Below, in pieces: positions 55,372-63,628 of a DNA stretch of 64,000 bases. Under the pieces are notes generated by a model. The model made no database searches. It saw nothing but the letters and a program-made list of their open reading frames with translations, and had not been told where the DNA came from. The position numbers and the translations under genes were made by a program. The number at the start of each line of letters is the position of its first letter. The stretch's first letter is position 1. This DNA is from Bacteroidota bacterium (lineage in GTDB: Bacteria > Bacteroidota > Bacteroidia > B-17B0 > Aurantibacillaceae), in NCBI GenBank assembly GCA_017303905.1, contig JAFLBH010000004.1:349548-413547 (forward strand), given 5' to 3'.

Positions 55372-57017
55372 TACTTTAATTTAAATAAAAAACCTTTACG
55401 ATACACCTTTTTTCCATCCTCCATTACAGATTCAGGATCAAACTTACTGTCGAATTCATTTATTAATTGATACTTTTCACCCCATACATTTTTGAATTTT
55501 GTCTCATTCAAAAACCAGGCAGGATATGACGCTTTGTAAATAGAATCCGGAACTATTTGAACTGTAATTCTCTCTTCTCCCTCTATAAATGCAGTTCTGT
55601 CAATAATAACATATTCGAAACCGTGATTCATTACCTCCTCAATTAAATCATACGGTTTCTCGAAATATTGTATAACGCTGGATAAGAGAATAGCTCTTTT
55701 TCCGGAATATTGAATAGCGGTAGGAATATCATAAAAAAACTTCAAGCTTTCCGATTCAAACTCCTTCTTACCCCCATCCACAAAATGTTTTTGCTCTACA
55801 ATTGACCAATTTATCTTCTTAATAGAATAAAGCAAATCGCGATTTTGAAAATAAGTGCTCCCTAATGAACCTCCAAAATCAATAATACTAAGTTCATGGT
55901 TTTGACTAACTGTCTTTAATGCCTCTAATAATGGAACAGAATACTGAATCTGATTAAACAAAACAGAATCCCGTTCATATACAGCTTCTTCATTTTTTAC
56001 TTTCAATAAAGATTCACGAACTTTATTAAAGATAACATCCGCATCGTAGCCTGAACATTTTGCTTTCGCTTCCTGCCAAGACTTGTAATTTCCAAACCAA
56101 CCGTGTCGACTTTTACTTTCACCTTGAAATAATCGTTTGAGCTTATTCATAACGCGTTTAGCTAAACTGATAATAGGGTTTGGCTTTGATTCATTTTGCT
56201 TGACATTGGTAAGTAATTTGGCGTACTCAGTGAGTACTACAAAACGAATCTTTTTGTTCAGTTTTAAATTATTAGCGTAGGGCTGATTATTCTCCCAACT
56301 CAATTTCTTTATTTTTAAATCGAAATCGACTGCATATTCAGTTGCATACTCATTTCTATAATAATTCTCACCATCAATAAAATTTTGATCAAAAGTTATA
56401 TTTCCGTTTACAGAGGAAAGAGAACAAAAATTAAGCTTATCGTGAAACAAATACAACAAGGTCATATCGCACACACCACCGGGAATACCGTTCTTCATAT
56501 GATAATTCCACTTCTCTTCCAGTTTTTTAATACCTGTTACATCATAGCAATGAAAAATAAAATCAACGAAGGCTTTTATAGATTTAATAGTCCAAAATGA
56601 ACAACAGGCTGAGGCGGTCCAACGAAAATTTTCCTGATCAGCTGGCATGGTATAACACACCTCATAATTCGAATAGTGTGTATTATAAATGTCGCTTAAA
56701 CTATCATAAATCATCACATCAGAATCGGTATAGTAAGCTATGTTGACATTATGCTTCGTCATATAATTACGTAGAATAATCCAGCGTTTGATACAAATCA
56801 GCTCAAACTTTTTGGAGTTCGTGCTCATATGTGCATATACGGAAGAAAAACGCTGAACATCTTCAGAAACTGTCGTTACATCCACCCACTCGCAATCAAA
56901 ATCGGGCTTGCTATCAGAAATTAATACAACGCGTTGATTATACTTACGGGCTTGTTGTACCGACAATTTTAAATAAGCTGGTAAATTTCCAAGATGTATG
57001 TATACGGTAGGCATCAT
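55371..57017 (-). CDS. Fusion of a GT-A glycosyltransferase-like domain and a TIGR04325-type methyltransferase
   Basis: 548 residues. The N-terminal domain (about 1-285) is GT-A-like, with VYIHLGNLPAYLKLSVQQAR and DxD motif YYTDSDVMIYD. The C-terminal domain (about 305-548) starts HGWFGNYKSWQEAKAKCSGYD, the signature opening of the TIGR04325 putative methyltransferase family, and has a SAM-type LSIIDFGGSLGSTYF glycine loop. A basic linker joins them. Glycosyl transfer coupled to methylation of the added sugar is inferred. It overlaps the exostosin-like gene by 4 nt (ATGA). Confidence 0.85.
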   Translation of the reverse strand: MMPTVYIHLGNLPAYLKLSVQQARKYNQRVVLISDSKPDFDCEWVDVTTVSEDVQRFSSVYAHMSTNSKKFELICIKRWIILRNYMTKHNVNIAYYTDSDVMIYDSLSDIYNTHYSNYEVCYTMPADQENFRWTASACCSFWTIKSIKAFVDFIFHCYDVTGIKKLEEKWNYHMKNGIPGGVCDMTLLYLFHDKLNFCSLSSVNGNITFDQNFIDGENYYRNEYATEYAVDFDLKIKKLSWENNQPYANNLKLNKKIRFVVLTEYAKLLTNVKQNESKPNPIISLAKRVMNKLKRLFQGESKSRHGWFGNYKSWQEAKAKCSGYDADVIFNKVRESLLKVKNEEAVYERDSVLFNQIQYSVPLLEALKTVSQNHELSIIDFGGSLGSTYFQNRDLLYSIKKINWSIVEQKHFVDGGKKEFESESLKFFYDIPTAIQYSGKRAILLSSVIQYFEKPYDLIEEVMNHGFEYVIIDRTAFIEGEERITVQIVPDSIYKASYPAWFLNETKFKNVWGEKYQLINEFDSKFDPESVMEDGKKVYRKGFLFKLK

Positions 57018-58033
57018 TTTATATATTCTTTCAAATGACTAAAATAACCCAAAGGGGATAACCAGTCTTCATATAATTTTCTGTTTTTAATCTGAAGTTC
57101 TAAAAAAGCTTCGGGAGAAATTTTATTATGAAACTCCAATAATATCTCACCAATATTATTTATATCGGTATCGTTTACCCAAACCATATGCTCCTTCCAA
57201 TTAATAAATTCCTCAAATGGTAAAACAGAATCGGTATTGATAAAAACCGGTATGCGCCCACAACTAAAAACTTCGTAAAAGCGATAAGAAAAATTACCGG
57301 CGCCACGAGTTACCAATGCATATGGACTATTCAGCATATTTTTAGCGTATTCTTCTCGTGTTTCCTTAAGTCCTTTCGATTGACTGGCCCAAAAATCATC
57401 ACGTATAATAAAATCACATTTAATTTTATTGTTTCTTATTAATCGCTCTACTGCTTTACCTCTAACATATGCTCCGTATTCATAGGATTTTGATTTAGGC
57501 TTTATAAGTATATTCTTGAGAGTTTGTTTTAAACTTCTTCGTTTATTATTAACGTAACCACAATAACACACACTCGGAACAGATTCCTTCTTTATTGGAA
57601 AAAAACCATTAGAATAGGCTTCTGTGAAATCTACACTCCATCCGGGAAAAGCATACTCATTCTTTCTTCTTTCCGACTTATAAAAAGAAGTTCTAAATAC
57701 AATTGCATTTTCAATTTGAATAGGTTCAGGTGAATCCGAATTAAAAAACAGTATTAATTTCTTACCGTAACTTTTCGCGAATTGTGCGGCAGTGTTAGCC
57801 AAATTCAACGACAAGGCATCACTGCGATATTCAAATGGTAGAACAAAAACATCTGCATTATTTGGTTCATTCACTAAATTTACAATCGTATGAGCATTAA
57901 GCACGAAGTTCTTAAATCTATTGGTATCCGGCTCGCCGGGAGGCACCGGAATTTCACCCCAAAAAGGATATAATAAAACCGTATGATTAGTATTAGCCGG
58001 TAGCCATAATTTATCTGAATAAACATTAAGCAT
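57014..58033 (-). CDS. Exostosin-like glycosyltransferase (GT47-like)
   Basis: 339 residues from ATG 58033; a longer TTG frame at 58042 is possible but less likely. Exostosin hallmarks: DVFVLPFEYRS in the N-terminal half, CGYVNNKRRSLKQTL near the middle, and the donor-site block NSPYALVTRGAGNFSYRFYEVFSCGRIPVFIN with its conserved Glu. Family members add hexuronic acid, HexNAc or other sugars by inverting or retaining mechanisms. Specificity here is unknown. Confidence 0.85.
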   Translation of the reverse strand: MLNVYSDKLWLPANTNHTVLLYPFWGEIPVPPGEPDTNRFKNFVLNAHTIVNLVNEPNNADVFVLPFEYRSDALSLNLANTAAQFAKSYGKKLILFFNSDSPEPIQIENAIVFRTSFYKSERRKNEYAFPGWSVDFTEAYSNGFFPIKKESVPSVCYCGYVNNKRRSLKQTLKNILIKPKSKSYEYGAYVRGKAVERLIRNNKIKCDFIIRDDFWASQSKGLKETREEYAKNMLNSPYALVTRGAGNFSYRFYEVFSCGRIPVFINTDSVLPFEEFINWKEHMVWVNDTDINNIGEILLEFHNKISPEAFLELQIKNRKLYEDWLSPLGYFSHLKEYIK

Positions 58034-58946
58034 TCCTTCCAAATAATTTATGTTTTATCTTTTCAAAGAATGTTTTTTCCTTAGTACCAAATACCTCATA
58101 AAAATATTCAGCTATATACACCTTACAGCGTTCATTCTCCTTAATAGGAACTGTTACTAATTTTACTTCGCTGTTATTGAGCTTTACATTAAATTTATCG
58201 GTATAAGCACCGCTGTGCATGCCTGATCCGTCTATTCCGATATTATGAACCATTGAGATACCCGGATATAAAGTCAATTTATCCTTTAAAAAAGCTGAAG
58301 CATACCATAAAATCGCCCACGAATCATTCTTCCCTTCAATCTGATCGCGTAACATTTGAGCATAAGGATAAGATTTATAAAAATTAAAATCATCAATTAA
58401 GTTCTTTGACTCTAATTCGCTTAGTAATTTCTTTCCTTCGCTTTCAAACAAATCCCATCCTCTTTTCCAGGTTGCCCATCCCCAGCAATCAGCACCTTTT
58501 AAGAAGAATGTTTGAGGCATTAATCGCTTAACGGGATAAATATATCCGGTGATGGAGATAACTTCGTGAGAATTTTCATACATATCCAGCGCATCATTCA
58601 TGAATTTTAAAAAATACTTCCCGGTAATTAGATCATCCTCTAAAACAATTACCTTCCCAAATTGATTTACAATTTCCGTTACGCCTTTTTTCACTGAACT
58701 CGCGAGTCCTAAGTTTTTTTCTGATTCATGTATAACAACTTCCTTGCACCATTGCTCTTCACGAAGTATTTTTTTTAATTCTGCCTGATTACTCATTGCT
58801 TCTTCGCCGGCATCATCCTTTAATCCATCAACATAAATATGAAGAATGGATTGATCGGCTAGCACATTACTTTTTAGAGCTTGTAAAGTTTGACGTGTAT
58901 GACCCGGACGGTTATACACAAATAATATAATTGGAGCTAAGTTCAT
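58026..58946 (-). CDS. GnT-I/GT13-like or GT2-like glycosyltransferase
   Basis: 306 residues from ATG 58946, which overlaps the upstream stop as TAATG; the TTG at 58961 would add five residues. The core resembles the GT13 (GnT-I) branch: APIILFVYNRPGHTRQTLQAL, HIYVDGLKDD, VIVLEDDLITGKYFLKF (the EDD metal motif) and a following CWGWATWKRGWDLF block. Bacterial members are usually labelled glycosyltransferase family 2. The sugar is unknown. Confidence 0.82.
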   Translation of the reverse strand: MNLAPIILFVYNRPGHTRQTLQALKSNVLADQSILHIYVDGLKDDAGEEAMSNQAELKKILREEQWCKEVVIHESEKNLGLASSVKKGVTEIVNQFGKVIVLEDDLITGKYFLKFMNDALDMYENSHEVISITGYIYPVKRLMPQTFFLKGADCWGWATWKRGWDLFESEGKKLLSELESKNLIDDFNFYKSYPYAQMLRDQIEGKNDSWAILWYASAFLKDKLTLYPGISMVHNIGIDGSGMHSGAYTDKFNVKLNNSEVKLVTVPIKENERCKVYIAEYFYEVFGTKEKTFFEKIKHKLFGRNA

Positions 58947-59656
58947 TATTTCTTTTGCCAAACGCTGGTACGATTAAACCAAGTACAAAATGGTGTTGGT
59001 CCGCTATAATTGATTACTTCTACAAAATTTTCATTTAACTGTTTCTTGAAATATTCCTTGTAATACTCTCTTTCAGAATTATCAAGAATAAGATATCCTC
59101 CTTTGCGGATTTTCGGAATACCGTGCTTTATACAAGAAGGCCGTGCGCGACCATCCACCAAAACAAAATCAAAATAATTATCTTCGTAAGTATCAATTGC
59201 GGATGCATATTCTACGAAAGATTTATTTACGTAATCTTTATCCTTTGAAAAATATTTATCAGGATTGGCACATAAAGTCACATCGTAATCCGTGCAATTT
59301 TCAGGTTCAATATAAAAGGGTTTCCATTTTACATTAGAACCAATTTTGTCCTTCAAAATTTCAAACCATTCTTTATTATGCTCTACCGTTACAACCAGAG
59401 AGGCGCTTTTCAAAAAAAACACCGTAGAACCACCTCCGCCATATTCAAATATTTTTGACTGAGAAGTAAGCGTTGTGTTTAAAAAATCAATTACCGGGAA
59501 ACTTATCCAAGGCAATTGAGCTTCTACCGAATTAGAATGCGCAAGGCGTTTCCATTTAAAAAAATAACGCCATAAAGAAGAATAAGAAGGATGATTCGGC
59601 TCATCTGTTCTTAAGCGGCTAATTTCCTTTTTAAAAATATTAAAATACTTGAACAT
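58946..59656 (-). CDS. Class I SAM-dependent methyltransferase
   Basis: 236 residues. The SAM-binding motif I is KIFEYGGGGSTVFFLK (about residues 68-83), followed by VVTVEHNKEWFEIL (motif II region) and YFDFVLVDGRARPSCI, then KGGYLILDNSER. The fold is that of Rossmann-type methyltransferases. Its place directly after wzt, upstream of the transferases, suggests it methylates the glycan or its end (inference). Confidence 0.85.
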   Translation of the reverse strand: MFKYFNIFKKEISRLRTDEPNHPSYSSLWRYFFKWKRLAHSNSVEAQLPWISFPVIDFLNTTLTSQSKIFEYGGGGSTVFFLKSASLVVTVEHNKEWFEILKDKIGSNVKWKPFYIEPENCTDYDVTLCANPDKYFSKDKDYVNKSFVEYASAIDTYEDNYFDFVLVDGRARPSCIKHGIPKIRKGGYLILDNSEREYYKEYFKKQLNENFVEVINYSGPTPFCTWFNRTSVWQKK

Positions 59657-59658
59657 GC

Positions 59659-60906
59659 TTATTGTATTGTAACCGAATGTTTCATAAAAAAACTACCCTG
59701 ACTTTCTTCCGGAAGTTTTCCTGTTCTGAAGAAATCTCCTGCTTCCACATTAACAACTGCTGCTTCTTGTATCCAATCCGCAACATCGCCATTTACTGCG
59801 CAGAACAGTGTTAAGGTATAATCTCCACGTTTTAAAGGCAACTCCGGAATATGAAAACTAACGAGCGAATTACCCGGTTTCACCTTTTCAAAAATTTGCT
59901 CCGTTACATCATTACTCAAATGGGTAATGCGTTGACCGAAATCATCATCAATACCAATAGAGAAACGAGCGTAAGACAAATCGAAAGACGGATTACCTTC
60001 AATTTCCAATTCGATCGTTAAAGGAGAACCACATTGTGCAGATGAGACAACTGTCCCGGATTGATCCTTAATATTTATTGATTTAAAGCGAATAGCACCA
60101 TTTCCCATTCTATCTGGTCTGTTTCCTAAATCTGCTAAACGGGTTGCTTGTGAAGAGCGCATATAAAGCGGAAGGATATCCTCTGTCTTCCCATAATCAA
60201 TCAATTGTCCGTTTTTCAAGTAAATGGATTTATCGCAAATATTTTGAACGGCCGCCATATTATGACTAACGAACAGAATTGTTTTTCCACCACCTGATAC
60301 TTCTTTCATTTTACCCAAACATTTTTTCTGAAAGGCCGCATCACCTACTGCTAAAACCTCATCAACGATTAATATTTCAGGATCGAGATGTGCTGCAACT
60401 GCAAAAGCCAAACGCACATACATACCGGAAGAATATCTTTTTACCGGCGTATCCAGAAATTTCTCCACTTCAGAAAAAGCTACAATTTCATCGAATTTGC
60501 TTTTGATTTCAGATTTAGTCATTCCTAAAATAGAACCATTCAAGAAAATATTTTCACGTCCGGTAAGGTCGCCATGGAAACCAGTACCTACTTCCAAGAG
60601 AGCTGCCATTCTACCGTCAAATTCGATTCTACCTGTTGTTGGTGCTACAATTCTACTTAGTATTTTAAGTAAAGTAGATTTACCTGCACCATTACGTCCT
60701 AAAATAGCCACTCTGTCTCCTTGATTTATTTCAAAAGAAACATCCTTCAATGCCCAAAATTCTTCCTCTTCACTTGCTTTTGAGAATAATCCTTTTGCTT
60801 TTGCCTTAATGGATCCAAAAAACATATCATCCTTACTCTTTCCGGAGAGATGTTTTAAATTATATTTTTTGCCGACATTATTGGCAGTGATAATTACTTG
60901 ACTCAT
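59659..60906 (-). CDS. wzt: ABC-type polysaccharide exporter ATPase with glycan-binding C-domain (Wzt)
   Basis: 415 residues. The ATPase domain (about 1-245) has Walker A GRNGAGKST (Lys76), signature SSGMYVRLAFA, Walker B ILIVDEVLAVGD (Asp182, Glu183) and the His switch VSHNMAAV. The C-terminal beta-sandwich (about 260-415; SLVSFHIPELPLKRGDYTLTLFCAV) corresponds to the Wzt carbohydrate-binding domain that recognises the modified non-reducing end of the glycan. It works with the membrane subunit encoded just upstream (1-nt overlap). Confidence 0.95.
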   Translation of the reverse strand: MSQVIITANNVGKKYNLKHLSGKSKDDMFFGSIKAKAKGLFSKASEEEEFWALKDVSFEINQGDRVAILGRNGAGKSTLLKILSRIVAPTTGRIEFDGRMAALLEVGTGFHGDLTGRENIFLNGSILGMTKSEIKSKFDEIVAFSEVEKFLDTPVKRYSSGMYVRLAFAVAAHLDPEILIVDEVLAVGDAAFQKKCLGKMKEVSGGGKTILFVSHNMAAVQNICDKSIYLKNGQLIDYGKTEDILPLYMRSSQATRLADLGNRPDRMGNGAIRFKSINIKDQSGTVVSSAQCGSPLTIELEIEGNPSFDLSYARFSIGIDDDFGQRITHLSNDVTEQIFEKVKPGNSLVSFHIPELPLKRGDYTLTLFCAVNGDVADWIQEAAVVNVEAGDFFRTGKLPEESQGSFFMKHSVTIQ

Positions 60907-61739
60907 TAAATAAAATCAGCAAAGGTTTTTTCAAATTTCACAAAGTACCTCAAACTAAATATCAACACTAAAAAAGTTAAGCACAATCCACTTAATACAT
61001 ATACCATATCAACACCAAATGATTGGCCTAAAAAACAATATTTGAAACCTTCAATAACAGTAACAAGTGGATTCGACATAAAAATCGGAGCGAATGATGC
61101 CGGTAATTTTTCAAGATAAAACGAAGCGCTTAAAAAAACAGGACACGCATAAAAACCAATTTGCAATAAAAACGGTAGAGTGAATTTAATATCGCGGTAT
61201 TTTACATTTAAAGTCGCAAAAAACAATCCGACAGAAAATGAAAACAAGATAGCATAAAGAACAAATACCGGGAACAAAAAGAATTCGGGTCCCGGAAAAC
61301 CATTAATTGCGATTTTACAAATCAAAAGAATAAAAAAAGAAATAAGGAAATCAATTAAACAAACGGCCAATGTAGAAATTGGAATTATCAATTTCGGGAA
61401 ATACACTTTTGTGAGAATATTCGAGTTATTAAGCAACGAATTACTTACATCAGTAATAGAGGTTGATATTAATCCCCAAATAATAATTCCGGCGCCAACA
61501 TTTACAATACGTTCTTGCAAATCAGAACCACCTTCAATAAACATGGAAAAGAAAACAAAGATGGCAATATTGATAGCAGGTCGTACTACAGCCCATAATA
61601 CTCCAATTAAAGTTTGCTTGTAACGCACCAAAACGTCGCGCATAGAAAGGTTCCAAAGCAGCCCCTTGAAACGGATAATTTCGCTTAGACTTAAACGCCC
61701 GGAAGAACCACTATCAATAACTGTTTTCAAGATAAGCAC
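60906..61739 (-). CDS. wzm: ABC-2 polysaccharide export permease (Wzm)
   Basis: 277 residues. A cytoplasmic N-terminus with an ABC-2 motif (LLWNLSMRDVLVRYKQT) is followed by six TM helices between about 40 and 265. It forms the channel for lipid-linked glycan with Wzt. The start is uncertain: GTG at 61739 gives the longest product, but a -7-like box (61746-61739) would put transcription inside it, favouring TTG at 61730. It is the first gene of the 11-gene operon. Confidence 0.93.
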   Translation of the reverse strand: MLILKTVIDSGSSGRLSLSEIIRFKGLLWNLSMRDVLVRYKQTLIGVLWAVVRPAINIAIFVFFSMFIEGGSDLQERIVNVGAGIIIWGLISTSITDVSNSLLNNSNILTKVYFPKLIIPISTLAVCLIDFLISFFILLICKIAINGFPGPEFFLFPVFVLYAILFSFSVGLFFATLNVKYRDIKFTLPFLLQIGFYACPVFLSASFYLEKLPASFAPIFMSNPLVTVIEGFKYCFLGQSFGVDMVYVLSGLCLTFLVLIFSLRYFVKFEKTFADFI

Positions 61740-61746
61740 AAATATA
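61739..61746 (-). promoter_or_regulatory. -7-like box (TATATTTG) at the head of the polysaccharide operon
   Basis: The minus strand reads TATATTTG. It overlaps the GTG candidate start of wzm and lies 8 nt before the TTG alternative at 61730. No clear -33 TTG. Confidence 0.4.
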
Positions 61747-61866
61747 GTGAATAACCCTCATTTTAGAGGGAAATTGAGAGTAGGTTATTAAATGGCTTTA
61801 GTGCATAAATCCACTGTTTTATCCTTGTTTTTTATAATAATTACAAAAAAAATACGCTTAACTAAC

Positions 61867-61874
61867 TACCTTTG
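61867..61874 (+). promoter_or_regulatory. -7 box (TACCTTTG) just before ATG 61879
   Basis: TACCTTTG matches TAnnTTTG and ends 4 nt before the ATG, so the transcript would be leaderless or nearly so. Confidence 0.5.
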
Positions 61875-61878
61875 CAGT

Positions 61879-62448
61879 ATGCACACCATTGAGCCTTTTT
61901 ATAACTGGCGACACCTCTATATTGCTTCGGAAGATGAGCAATCGCCATTCTATGGACGTGAATATAGCGAGTTTGAATACTCCAATACCATTTACAACTA
62001 TTACATTCACCCGCAATGGGATGATATTGGCAGCGAAACACTTTACATAAAGGTTTTATTCAGCGATTACGAGGAAGGATTTGCTATTATAGAATTAATT
62101 GGGGAATGGAATGACGCCATCAATAATGACATCATGCTGTTAAAGCGCGACATAATTGATGAACTGATTTATGCGGGTATTAATAAATTCGTCATCATTG
62201 GTGAAAACGTGTTGAATTTCCATTATTCGGATGACTCGTATTATGAAGAATGGTTCGATGATATTGGTGAAGACGGATGGATTGTGTTCCTGAATTTCAG
62301 AGAACACGTTTTAAAAGAATTCAAACGCGCCAATATTGATTATTACTTTATTTCTGATGGAGAATTAAATGATTTTCATTGGCGGAAATTTTCTCCCGGC
62401 CAGGTTTTCGGTAATCTCTTAAAAATAATAGGGAAACGATTGAGTTAA
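61879..62448 (+). CDS. Protein of unknown function (189 aa)
   Basis: 189 residues from ATG 61879. An upstream in-frame ATG at 61792 would include the -7 box in the coding region, so it is rejected. Acidic, soluble, Tyr/Trp-rich protein (EPFYNWRHLYIASEDEQSPFYG; DDSYYEEWFDDIGEDGWIVFLNFREHVL), with a Rossmann-like core segment (DELIYAGINKFVIIGENV). No family recognised. Convergent with, and overlapping by 4 nt, the nucleotidyltransferase-like gene. Confidence 0.75.
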   Translation: MHTIEPFYNWRHLYIASEDEQSPFYGREYSEFEYSNTIYNYYIHPQWDDIGSETLYIKVLFSDYEEGFAIIELIGEWNDAINNDIMLLKRDIIDELIYAGINKFVIIGENVLNFHYSDDSYYEEWFDDIGEDGWIVFLNFREHVLKEFKRANIDYYFISDGELNDFHWRKFSPGQVFGNLLKIIGKRLS

Positions 62449-63626
62449 TCTCTCAAACCGGAAGTTGTTTCAAAAACATGTTCCAATATTTTTTTGTCTT
62501 CCGCTTCCAAGTTCAAATGTCTTCTTTCAAAAACACGTTGAGCAGTTTCGAACATTTTATCTAATCGGTATGTTTCCATACCTTCCGCACCGCCCCATGT
62601 AAATGAAGGAATATGAGTTGGTGGAAATCCTCCTCCAAATATATTGGCTCCTACACCAACAACAGTTCCGGTATTAAACATGGTATTGATACCCGATTTA
62701 GAATGATCGCCCATGATTAAACCGCAAAACTGCAAACCTGTATCTTCATTTTTACCGGTAGCATAGCTATGCAATTTCACATTACCATAATTATTTTTCA
62801 GATTACTGTTATTGGTATCGGCGCCTAAATTACACCACTCTCCCAATACACTATTGCCTAAAAACCCATCGTGTGCTTTATTACTATAACCAAAAATCAC
62901 AGAATTATTTACCTCTCCTCCTACTTTGCTATGCGGACCAATAGTTGTTGGTCCGTAAACTTTGCACGACAACTTTAAGGCGCTTTCTTCGCCCAAAGAA
63001 AACGGACCGCGTACCACAGAACCTTCCATTACTTCGGCATTTTTACAAATGTAAATTGGTCCGGATGTGGTATTAAAAATAGCGGCCTCTGCTTTTGCGC
63101 CTTTCTCCAGAAAAATTTGATTTCGTTTACCAATTACAGTATTTGATTTGGATAAAACCTGACTTTTGCGTCCTTTTGTTAGTAAAGAAAAATCCAATTG
63201 TATCGCCTCTCCATTCTTTTTAAAGATATCCCAAACATGCTCTATTAAGACTAATGAATTTGAATACGCTTCACTGTTCTGTAAAACAGTATTTTCGTTG
63301 AAATTTATTGCTTCACTTTTATAAGCAATCCATTTATTATCTTGTTTTAAGCCTTGTCCGGATTTAAGCTTTTTAATTTTAGCTATGAGTTTATCATCCG
63401 GAATTACGCAGGAATTAATAAACAATGAATCGCCCTTTGAAGCGGAAAACTGGAATTTTTCGGATAAATAAACTTCTGTTTGGTAGGAGGCTTTTAATTT
63501 TAAATGCTTCTCCCATTTTTCACGAATCGTAAGAATTCCCACTCGTATTTCAGATACAGGGCGTGTATAAGTTAATGGCAATAGTTGCTGCCATACTTTT
63601 TTATCATCAATTAAAATCAAGTTCAT
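62445..63626 (-). CDS. GlmU-like sugar nucleotidyltransferase with left-handed beta-helix
   Basis: 393 residues. The N-terminal domain (about 1-180) matches the 'putative sugar nucleotidyl transferase' type (NLILIDDKKVWQQLLPLTYTRPVSEIRVGILTIREKWE), which has lost the standard GxGTRL loop. The C-terminal half (about 190-370) is a hexapeptide-repeat beta-helix (VMEGSVVRGPFSLGEESALKLS, YGPTTIGPHSKVGGEVNNSV). It may transfer or activate a sugar. The precise reaction is unknown. Confidence 0.85.
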   Translation of the reverse strand: MNLILIDDKKVWQQLLPLTYTRPVSEIRVGILTIREKWEKHLKLKASYQTEVYLSEKFQFSASKGDSLFINSCVIPDDKLIAKIKKLKSGQGLKQDNKWIAYKSEAINFNENTVLQNSEAYSNSLVLIEHVWDIFKKNGEAIQLDFSLLTKGRKSQVLSKSNTVIGKRNQIFLEKGAKAEAAIFNTTSGPIYICKNAEVMEGSVVRGPFSLGEESALKLSCKVYGPTTIGPHSKVGGEVNNSVIFGYSNKAHDGFLGNSVLGEWCNLGADTNNSNLKNNYGNVKLHSYATGKNEDTGLQFCGLIMGDHSKSGINTMFNTGTVVGVGANIFGGGFPPTHIPSFTWGGAEGMETYRLDKMFETAQRVFERRHLNLEAEDKKILEHVFETTSGLRD

Positions 63627-63628
63627 AA

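Noticed and set aside
50950..61739. Horizontal-transfer island for the polysaccharide locus
   Set aside because: No integrase, tRNA, direct repeats or IS elements border it. I could not see a clear change in base composition by eye, so no island is claimed.
61792..61878. N-terminal extension of the 189-aa protein from ATG 61792
   Set aside because: The extension would put the TACCTTTG -7 box inside the coding sequence, and its residues (hydrophobic, then KKIRLTN) do not resemble the rest of the protein.
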